Of a stretch of DNA of 11,893 bases, positions 6,804 to 11,893 are shown one piece after another. Position 1 is the stretch's first letter. Each line of letters opens with the position of its first letter. The stretch comes from JALYQB01 sp035640155 (GTDB taxonomy: Bacteria > Actinomycetota > Actinomycetes > Mycobacteriales > Pseudonocardiaceae). The position numbers and the translations under genes were made by a program. The notes under the pieces are model-generated. The model worked only from the letters and a program-made list of their open reading frames with translations, did not search any database and was not told the origin of the DNA. The stretch lies in NCBI GenBank assembly GCA_035640155.1, contig DASQWR010000001.1, positions 1 through 11,893 of the forward strand, in the 5' to 3' direction.

Positions 6804-7768
6804 GCTCGCCCGTCCAGGGCGGAGGACAAGGCCTCGACCTGCTCGGTCATCCAGCTCACGTACTCCGTGCCCGCCGGCAGGGTCTCGGTCATCTCCACCA
6901 CGGGCACGCCGGCGGCCTCCGCGTCGGACCGGACCTGCTGGGTGACCGGGGTCTCGGTCTGCGGGTTGTAGATCAGCGCGCTCACCTGGTTGCCGGACAG
7001 CAGCTGCCGGGTGGCCGCCACCGCAGCGGCCGGTGGATCGGTCTCCTCCTCGACGGCTTCGAGGAACTCGGCCGGGGTGACATCGGTGAGTCCGGCATCC
7101 TCGACGAGGTAGCTGGCGATGGGTTCGGTCAGTGCCACCCGTGCCCCGGGGTTCGCCTGGCCGATGGCCGACAGCTGCGCCGCGATGGCGTCGATGTCCT
7201 CGCGGAAGGCGGCGGCGTTGGCGGTGAAGGTGTCGGCGCGTTCGGGAAGCAGGCTGCCCAGCTCCTCGGCCACCTGCGCCGCGACGGCCTCGACCGCGGG
7301 CAGCTCGTACCAGACATGCTCGTCGGCGCCCTCATGAGCGTGTGCATCGTCGCCTCCCCCCTCGGCGAGCTCGAAGGCGTTCACCGTGCGCTTGGCGTCG
7401 AGGGTCCCGAGGATCTCCGCCATGAACTCGTCGTAGCCACCGCCGTTGACCACCACGAGGTCGGCGTCGGTCACCGCGGCGGTGTCCGCCGGGGTGCTCT
7501 CGTAGGAGTGCGGGTCCGCGGACGGATCGTCGACGAGCGTGATGACCTCGACGGTGTCGCCGGCGACGGTCTCGACCACGCTGCCCCAGACGTCGGTCGA
7601 CGCGACCACGGAGAGCGCGGCGTCCCCGCTGCCCCGGCCGGCGCCGGAACCGGCCGAGCCGCAGCCGGCGAGGGCGGGCCCCGCGAGGGCCAGCACTGTG
7701 GTGACCAGCAGTGCGGTCCGGCGCACGGCGACACCGATCGCGCTCCGGTGGGGGATGCGGAAGGCCAT
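6800..7768 (-). CDS. znuA: Metal ABC transporter substrate-binding lipoprotein
   Basis: A 322-residue extracytoplasmic solute-binding lipoprotein of the ZnuA/TroA (cluster A-I) family. The signal peptide has RR-containing basic residues, a hydrophobic core and a lipobox LAGC, giving lipidated C36. Probable metal ligands are H87 (DPHSYE), H151 (DEHVW), E215 (ALTEPIASY) and E296 (EMTETLPAG). A short His/Asp/Glu loop (DDAHAHEGADEH, 140-151) resembles the His-rich loop of zinc-type members. The third ligand as Glu rather than His is more like manganese-type binders, so the metal is uncertain. ATG 7766-7768 gives a normal signal peptide and has AGGAAGGGG just upstream; GTG 7769-7771 is an equal alternative. 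First gene of znuACB, behind a Zur-like box. Confidence 0.93.
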   Translation of the reverse strand: MAFRIPHRSAIGVAVRRTALLVTTVLALAGPALAGCGSAGSGAGRGSGDAALSVVASTDVWGSVVETVAGDTVEVITLVDDPSADPHSYESTPADTAAVTDADLVVVNGGGYDEFMAEILGTLDAKRTVNAFELAEGGGDDAHAHEGADEHVWYELPAVEAVAAQVAEELGSLLPERADTFTANAAAFREDIDAIAAQLSAIGQANPGARVALTEPIASYLVEDAGLTDVTPAEFLEAVEEETDPPAAAVAATRQLLSGNQVSALIYNPQTETPVTQQVRSDAEAAGVPVVEMTETLPAGTEYVSWMTEQVEALSSALDGRA

Positions 7769-7791
7769 CACGCACCCCTTCCTGGAGGTCA

Positions 7792-7812
7792 TGGAAATCA
7801 TTGTCGTTATCA
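7792..7812 (-). promoter_or_regulatory. Zur/Fur-family operator upstream of znuA
   Basis: On the plus strand this 21-bp site contains two overlapping 7-1-7 half-symmetric boxes offset by six bases. TGGAAATCATTGTCG (7792-7806) matches the Fur-family consensus TGATAATNATTATCA at about 11 of 15 positions, and TCATTGTCGTTATCA (7798-7812) matches at about 10. This is the layout expected for Zur sites in actinobacteria. It lies 24 bases before the znuA ATG, where a bound repressor would block transcription when metal is plentiful. Zur rather than Fur is inferred from the gene it controls. Confidence 0.65.
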
Positions 7813-8005
7813 CTGTAACCCGTGCTGCACCTCGAAGTCCTCCGGAAGTGTGGGACGGCAGTGAGACGGCGTGCCCATCGCGTACCAAGCGTGAGGCCGA
7901 CGACCGCGCCGGCGGCGATGCGCTGCCCGGTCGTGGCGCCACAGGGGGGCGGCTCAGCCCGGGGACTGCCTGGGGCACTTGCTGGGACTTGCGTGGGGGA
8001 CTCCG
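7813..8005. other. Intergenic region between znuA and otsB with G-rich repeats
   Basis: No convincing gene. Most of it is the upstream region of znuA and the downstream region of otsB. At 7961-8004 there are four imperfect copies of a GGGGACT-like unit (GGGGACTGCC, GGGGCACTTGC, GGGACTTGC, GGGGGACTCC) spaced about 11 bases apart. This plus strand is G-run-rich and might form a quadruplex. A short GGCTCAGCC stem precedes it. No clear terminator for otsB is visible. Confidence 0.5.
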
Positions 8006-8803
8006 TCAGATCGGTACCGCCGCCTCGCCGTGCAGCCAGCCGCGTCGCTCCTCGGCGAGCAGCGCGAGCGTCGTCGTGATGTCTTCGGGGGACTGCACCC
8101 GATAGTCCGCCAGCGTCTCGCCGGCACCGATCTTGACGCCGACATCGGGCCCGGTCAGCCGCGCGAAGGCCTTCTCGTCGGTGACGTCATCGCCCAGGAA
8201 CACCACGGCGGAAGCCCCGACCTGGTGACGTAGCAGGTCCAGCGCCTGGCCCTTGTCGGTCTGCACCACAGCTAGCTCGATCACCGACTTGCCCTCGGTG
8301 ACCTGCACCCTGTCCCAGGTGCATGGACCCGCGCGCACCGCCGAGAGCACCCGCTCGCCGGTCTCCGGCTCTGCCCGGCGGACGTGCACCGCGATGCTCG
8401 CCGGCTTGGCCTCGATGCTCACCCCCTTGGCGTCCACCACCAGGCGCTCCAGTTCGGTGTGCAGCTCCTCGTGCAGGGCCCGCTGGGCCGGCTCGAGGGC
8501 ATGCACGAAGCCCTCGTCGAACTCCGAGCCGTGGCTGCCGACCAGGTGCACCTCGGAGGGCAGCCGGGAGAGCGCGGCCAGGTCACGCAGCGCCCGGCCG
8601 GAGATCACCGCGACGGTGGTGGCGGCCAGCGAGGCGAGTGCGCGCAGCGCCGTCACCGACTCGGGTCGGGGCAACGCCTGGTCGGGGTCCTCGACGATCG
8701 GAGCGAGGGTGCCGTCGTAGTCGCAGGCCACCAGCAGCCGCGGGGTGCGGGCCAGCCGCACGAGCGCGCGGCGCAGCTCGGCGGGGAGCGAGTCGGCGCT
8801 CAC
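8006..8803 (-). CDS. otsB: Trehalose-6-phosphate phosphatase
   Basis: A 265-residue cytosolic HAD-superfamily phosphatase that removes phosphate from trehalose-6-phosphate, the last step of the OtsAB route to trehalose. HAD motif I is DYDGTL (28-33), with D28 as nucleophile and D30 as general acid. Motif II is the SGR at about 68. GSHGSE at about 89-94 and SIEAKPASIAVHVR at about 129-142 belong to the TPP cap and substrate region. Motif III/IV residues are in TDKGQAL and FLGDDVTDE (about 202-210), whose Asp pair binds Mg2+. GTG 8801-8803 has GGAGG seven bases upstream. No otsA is visible in the window; it could lie elsewhere. Divergent from the MFS gene. Confidence 0.95.
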   Translation of the reverse strand: MSADSLPAELRRALVRLARTPRLLVACDYDGTLAPIVEDPDQALPRPESVTALRALASLAATTVAVISGRALRDLAALSRLPSEVHLVGSHGSEFDEGFVHALEPAQRALHEELHTELERLVVDAKGVSIEAKPASIAVHVRRAEPETGERVLSAVRAGPCTWDRVQVTEGKSVIELAVVQTDKGQALDLLRHQVGASAVVFLGDDVTDEKAFARLTGPDVGVKIGAGETLADYRVQSPEDITTTLALLAEERRGWLHGEAAVPI

Positions 8804-8945
8804 GAGGCCGCCTCCGCAGGAACGAACCCATCAGCGGTCACGCCATCACTCCAAGTCAGCGGTGCAACAGAGCGAAGTCTAAAGAAGCAGCGCCGCCGCG
8901 CGATGACCTGTCGCCATGTGCTCACCGAGCCGTCACCTGCGGCGG

Positions 8946-8970
8946 TTATTCTTAGCTGTGCTAAGGATAA
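8946..8970 (+). promoter_or_regulatory. 25-bp palindromic operator over the MFS gene start
   Basis: TTATTCTTAGC (8946-8956) and GCTAAGGATAA (8960-8970) form an inverted repeat around TGT, with 10 of 11 arm positions complementary. The inner core CTTAGC-N3-GCTAAG resembles sites of MarR-type repressors, but no regulator gene is adjacent. A possible -10 element TATTCT (8947-8952) lies inside the left arm, and the probable GTG start (8958) sits at the centre. This suggests a repressor that blocks a leaderless transcript. Confidence 0.6.
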
Positions 8971-10274
8971 CCCGTCGATCCGGTCCGGAACCGGCGAGCA
9001 GCCCCCGGCTGCCGCGCGAGGTGTGGGTGCTGGTCGCGGTCAGCTTCGTCATCGCGATCGGCTTCGGCATCCTCGGCCCGGCGCTGCCCACCTTCGCCCG
9101 CAGCTTCGACGTCAGCGTCTTCGCGGTCTCGGCCGTGGTCAGCGCGTTCGGTCTCACCCGGTTGGTTTTTGCCCCGGCGAGCGGTCGGCTGACCACCCGG
9201 CTGGGTGAGCGGTGGGTCTACGTGAGCGGCATCTCCGTCGTGGGAGTGAGCACCGTGGCGTGCGCATTCGCCGGCACCTACTGGCAGCTGCTGGTGTTCC
9301 GGTCATTGGGCGGTATCGGGTCGACGATGTTCACCGTCTCCGCGCTCGCCCTGCTGGTGCGGATGACGCCGCCCGCGCTGCGCGGGCGCTCCACCGGGCT
9401 GTGGGCCACCAGCTTCCTGCTGGGCAGCGTCACCGGCCCGCTGGTCGGGGGCGGCCTGATCGGGTTCTCGCTGCGAGCACCATTCCTGGTGTACGGGGGG
9501 GCGCTGTTCCTCGCGGCGGCCGTCGGCTGGCTCGCCCTGCGGCGCTCGACCCTGGCCGCGCCCGAGGCGGTGAGTGACGTCGCGCCGATGAGCGTCCGTG
9601 ACGCGCTGCGCAACCGCACCTACCGCGCTGCGCTGGTGTCCAGCTTCGCCAACGGGTGGGCCGTGTTCGGCGTGCGCCTCTCGCTGGTGCCGCTGTTCGT
9701 CACCGAGGCGCTGGACCAGGAGGCGGCGCTGATCGGCGTCGCGCTGTCGGTGTTCGCCGCCGGAAACGTCGCGACGCTCATGCTCGCCGGCCGCATCGCC
9801 GACTCGGTCGGCCGGCGGCCCCCGATGGTGCTCGGGCTGCTGGTGGCCGGTGGCACCACGATCTGGCTGGGCTTCACCACCAGCGTGCCGATGTTCCTGG
9901 CCGCGTCGCTGATCTCGGGGCTGGGCACCGGTATGATCAACCCCCCGCAGGGTGCCGCGGTGGCCGATGTGATCGGGTCCAACGGCCGGGGTGGTCCGGT
10001 GCTGGCCGGTTTCCAGATGGCGGCCGACATCGGCGCGATCCTCGGCCCGCTGGCCACCGGGGTGCTCGCCGACCAGCTCAGCTACTCGGCCGCGTTCGCC
10101 CTCACCGGTGGCGTCGCCGTGGTCGCAGCGCTGGTGTGGTTGCGGGCGCCGGAGACGCTGCCGGGACGCGACGAGCACACTGCGGAGCAGATCGCCGCGG
10201 AGGGCGGGCGCCTGGACGAGGGGCCCGAGCTGCCCACCGGCCAGCGGGTTGCGGGGCGACCGCCGGAAGCCTAA
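8958..10274 (+). CDS. MFS transporter, probable drug/metabolite exporter
   Basis: A 438-residue major facilitator with about 12 hydrophobic helices in two halves. The first starts at REVWVLVAVSFVIAIGFGIL and the second after the central loop near RNRTYRAALVSSF. The motif-A-like loops are GRLTTRLGERWVYVSG after helix 2 and GRIADSVGRRPPMVLG in the second half. RSLGGIGSTMF and SFLLGSVTGPLVGG are typical of proton-driven exporters. The substrate cannot be deduced. I prefer GTG 8958: a possible -10 (TATTCT) ends five bases before it, and the region has no Shine-Dalgarno sequence. The ATG at 8916 would lie upstream of the operator and adds 14 unusual residues. The hydrophilic C-terminal tail of about 40 residues is not part of the fold. 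Its stop is seven bases from that of the convergent VIT-family gene. Confidence 0.87.
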   Translation: MLRITRRSGPEPASSPRLPREVWVLVAVSFVIAIGFGILGPALPTFARSFDVSVFAVSAVVSAFGLTRLVFAPASGRLTTRLGERWVYVSGISVVGVSTVACAFAGTYWQLLVFRSLGGIGSTMFTVSALALLVRMTPPALRGRSTGLWATSFLLGSVTGPLVGGGLIGFSLRAPFLVYGGALFLAAAVGWLALRRSTLAAPEAVSDVAPMSVRDALRNRTYRAALVSSFANGWAVFGVRLSLVPLFVTEALDQEAALIGVALSVFAAGNVATLMLAGRIADSVGRRPPMVLGLLVAGGTTIWLGFTTSVPMFLAASLISGLGTGMINPPQGAAVADVIGSNGRGGPVLAGFQMAADIGAILGPLATGVLADQLSYSAAFALTGGVAVVAALVWLRAPETLPGRDEHTAEQIAAEGGRLDEGPELPTGQRVAGRPPEA

Positions 10275-10281
10275 TCCGGGC

Positions 10282-10986
10282 CTAGCTCACGCTCATGCCG
10301 ATCAGCGTGCCGACGAGGTAGGTGGCGATGGCGGCGATCGCCCCGAACCCGAGCTGGCGCAGCCCGCCCAGCCACCACGGCCGGGTGGTGAACCGGGCGG
10401 CGAGCGCCCCGGCAACGATCAGCCCGATCGCCCCGGCGCCCATCCCGAGCAGCAGCGAGGTGAACCCGAGCAGGAACGGCAGCAGCGGCACCAACGCACC
10501 GACCGCGAAGCACAGGAACGACGAGGCACCCGCGATCCATGGGGAGGGCTGCTCCTCCGGGTCGACGCCGAGCTCCTGCGTCACGTGCACCTTCACCGCC
10601 AGTTTCGGGTCGGCGTGCACCTCGTCGGCCACCCGCTGCGCCGTCTCGCGGGTGAGGCCCATCGCGACGAAAGACCTCGCCAGCTCGGTCCGCTCCGCCT
10701 CCGGGTGCCGGCGCAGCTCGTCGCGCTCGACCCGGACCTCCGCCCGCACCGCGTCGTTCTGTGTCTCCACCGAGGCGTACTCGCCCAGCGCCATCGAGAA
10801 GGCGCCCGCGACCAGCCCGGCCATCCCGGAGAGCACGATGACGTCGGCATCCCCGCCCCCGCCGCCGACACCGGCGACCAGCGCGATGTTCGTGACCAAC
10901 CCGTCCATCGCCCCGAACACCGCCGGCCGCAGCCAGCCCCCGGAGATGTCCTGGTGCTGGTGCCCGATCTCGCTGCTGTCGGCCAC
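10282..10986 (-). CDS. VIT1/CCC1-family iron/manganese transporter
   Basis: A 234-residue membrane protein of the vacuolar iron transporter family, which moves Fe2+ or Mn2+ out of the cytoplasm. Its features occur in family order: AMDGLVTNIALVAGVGGG (helix 1, with D28), GAFSMALGEYASVETQND (helix 2, residues 61-78), then a charged cytoplasmic segment rich in Glu and His (residues 80-148) that matches the metal-binding domain, and three C-terminal helices (152-174, 176-198, 208-231). D28 and M65 probably correspond to the translocation-path residues in plant VIT1. GTG 10984-10986 has GGAGG six bases upstream, so it is preferred over an ATG 13 codons earlier. No regulator box stands out. It is convergent with the MFS gene. 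Confidence 0.92.
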   Translation of the reverse strand: MADSSEIGHQHQDISGGWLRPAVFGAMDGLVTNIALVAGVGGGGGDADVIVLSGMAGLVAGAFSMALGEYASVETQNDAVRAEVRVERDELRRHPEAERTELARSFVAMGLTRETAQRVADEVHADPKLAVKVHVTQELGVDPEEQPSPWIAGASSFLCFAVGALVPLLPFLLGFTSLLLGMGAGAIGLIVAGALAARFTTRPWWLGGLRQLGFGAIAAIATYLVGTLIGMSVS

Positions 10987-11124
10987 GGTGCACCTCCTCG
11001 TCCGCCCTCGATACCGAGGATGCACCGTCCACCCAGGCTCAGGACAGCCTTGTCATGGGTAGCCTCGCCTCTCGTGGTGACCGGACCAGGTGCCGGGGAA
11101 CCTGCCGATGAGGAGGAGGTCGAC

Positions 11125-11401
11125 GTGGGCGGTGCCGAACGGGCTGAACGCAAGCGCCGGCAGCAGGCAGCGCAGGCCGCTCGGGTCGCGCAGGCCAGCA
11201 CTCCGACGGCCAGCACCCCGACGGCAAGCACCCCCGGTAGTGCCGGCCGGAGCAAGGTCGGGGTGGCTTGGGTGGCTGTCGGCGTGCGACGTCTCCGGCC
11301 CGCAGGGTCTGGGCACGCCAACCGTGCTGGTGAACGGCGAGGTCGCGGATCTCGGGGACCGCGACTGGCTCGACGACGCGCTGAATGCCGGCGGAGGCTG
11401 A
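11125..11401 (+). pseudogene. Decayed DsbA-like thioredoxin-domain gene (internal deletion and frameshift)
   Basis: Two pieces of an actinobacterial membrane-anchored DsbA-family protein lie in different frames. The first starts at GTG 11125, five bases after GGAGGAGG. It reads GGAERAERKRRQQAAQAARV, an Ala/Ser/Thr/Pro linker, then RSKVGVAWVAVGV, the typical basic cytoplasmic start and the beginning of a membrane helix. The second piece, shifted by one base, begins near 11290-11310 and reads LGTPTVLVNGEVADLGDRDW before a TGA at 11399-11401; this is the cis-Pro strand and C-terminal helix of the fold. The CxxC active site and roughly 130 or more central residues are missing. The strong ribosome site survives, so a short peptide could still be made. 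Homology is from recognition, not a search. Confidence 0.66.
11194..11238 (+). repeat. 15-bp tandem repeat in the DsbA-like remnant
   Basis: Three units of 15 bases (11194-11208, 11209-11223, 11224-11238), each encoding A-S-T-P plus T or G, follow one another. The first two differ at one position and the third is diverged. They form the linker before the presumed membrane helix. Confidence 0.75.
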
Positions 11402-11426
11402 GCCGGCACGCCCGGTGCGACGGGCG
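11386..11426 (+). terminator. Two tandem GC hairpins after the DsbA-like remnant
   Basis: TGCCGGC (11386-11392) pairs perfectly with GCCGGCA (11402-11408) across a 9-base loop that contains the stop codon. Directly after it, CGCCCG (11409-11414) pairs with CGGGCG (11421-11426). No T-run follows. They lie between the remnant and the tRNA gene, where a terminator would be expected. Confidence 0.4.
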
Positions 11427-11484
11427 CTGACCGGGCTCGTGTACGGTTGCATGGCGCACCGTGGAGTGACCATGGTGATCGCGA

Positions 11485-11561
<77 letters not shown>

Positions 11562-11612
11562 GGTCGCAGGCTTGCGGGTCGATCTTGACGCAATATCCGG
11601 GACCCACCGAGC

Positions 11613-11631
11613 GACTATCTGCGTGACTATC
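11613..11631. repeat. GACTATC direct repeats beside the integrase stop
   Basis: GACTATC occurs at 11613-11619 and again at 11625-11631, 12 bases apart, between the tRNA and the integrase 3' end. The second copy overlaps the integrase TAG stop. Short direct repeats in this place can be arm-type binding sites for an integrase or its directionality factor, but two seven-base copies are weak evidence. Confidence 0.3.
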
Positions 11632-11893
11632 GAGCATCCCGTGTTGGAAAGATCCCGTCCATCGCGGTCGCAGCCTCCTCCAGCACTGGCCGGAGCTGCT
11701 GGCGGTAGACCGCCTCCGTGACCGCCGTGCCGCTGTGCCCGACTAGGCGTGAGATGTGCTCGAGTGGGACCCCGGACGCCGATAGCAACGATACGAAGCT
11801 GTGCCGCATCTCGCGAGGTGTCCAGTCGATGGCGTCGAGCCCCGCTGCCTTCACGACCCGGCGGAACGAACGTCGAACGTTGTGGGCGTCCAG
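11627..11893 (-). CDS. Tyrosine site-specific recombinase (integrase), C-terminal part
   Basis: The last 88 codons of a phage-type integrase whose start lies beyond the window. The visible part is the C-terminal catalytic region: TPREMRHSFVSLLSASGVPL with the second catalytic Arg (residue 30 of the visible part), LVGHSG with the conserved His (53), and TEAVYRQQ with the nucleophilic Tyr (63). In the H-x-x-R box the first His is Arg here, which I recall as normal for actinobacterial integrases of this branch. The stop is TAG at 11627-11629. It points towards tRNA-Ala, as in pSAM2-like elements where int lies beside the attachment site. The element's cargo would lie to the right. Confidence 0.93.
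   Translation of the reverse strand: MDAHNVRRSFRRVVKAAGLDAIDWTPREMRHSFVSLLSASGVPLEHISRLVGHSGTAVTEAVYRQQLRPVLEEAATAMDGIFPTRDAR

Noticed and set aside
7769..7978. N-terminal extension of znuA by 70 codons
   Set aside because: It would put the start upstream of the Zur-like box and bury the signal peptide inside the protein. ATG 7768 gives a normal lipoprotein signal with a ribosome site.
8946..8970. DtxR/IdeR iron box at the MFS gene
   Set aside because: The TTAG/CTAA halves are spaced differently from the 19-bp iron-box consensus and the outer positions do not match. It is better described as an unidentified palindrome.

Overview
The window comes from a high-GC, Gram-positive actinobacterial chromosome. 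Coding frames have strongly G/C-biased third positions, GTG starts and 1- or 4-base gene overlaps are common, and the transhydrogenase is the three-gene form (pntAa-pntAb-pntB) that resembles the mycobacterial one. The family Pseudonocardiaceae is my guess, not a demonstrated assignment.

Layout from left to right. Positions 1-260 hold no recognised gene, only a possible edge fragment and a terminator-like hairpin. An FmdB-type zinc-ribbon gene (-) follows at 261-482. A complete yefM-yoeB toxin-antitoxin pair (+) lies at 637-1145, with a good promoter and a recognisable operator. The proton-translocating transhydrogenase operon pntAa-pntAb-pntB (-) occupies 1168-4027. A FhuF-like [2Fe-2S] iron reductase (-) is at 4136-4906. 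A 67-bp near-perfect inverted repeat separates it from a metal ABC uptake operon, znuA-znuC-znuB (-), at 5062-7768. That operon has a Zur/Fur-family box in front of znuA. otsB, a trehalose-6-phosphate phosphatase (-), lies at 8006-8803. It is divergent from a 12-helix MFS exporter (+, 8958-10274) whose start is covered by a 25-bp palindrome. A VIT1/CCC1-type iron/manganese transporter (-) is convergent with the exporter. The right end holds a decayed DsbA-like thiol oxidoreductase gene (+), a tRNA-Ala(GGC) gene (+), and the 3' end of a tyrosine recombinase gene (-) that runs off the window.

How the parts relate: the middle of the window leans towards metal handling. It contains an ABC importer under a probable zinc-type repressor, an Fe-S ferric reductase, and a VIT-type transporter. 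The transhydrogenase links the proton gradient to NADPH supply, but nothing in the sequence ties it to the metal genes. The right edge looks like the boundary of an integrated element that uses the 3' end of tRNA-Ala(GGC) as its attachment site; its cargo would lie beyond position 11893.

I found no clearly new multi-gene system. The items most worth a second look are the 67-bp inverted repeat (4926-4992), the tRNA/integrase junction, the gutted DsbA-like gene, and the operators of yefM-yoeB, znuA and the MFS gene.
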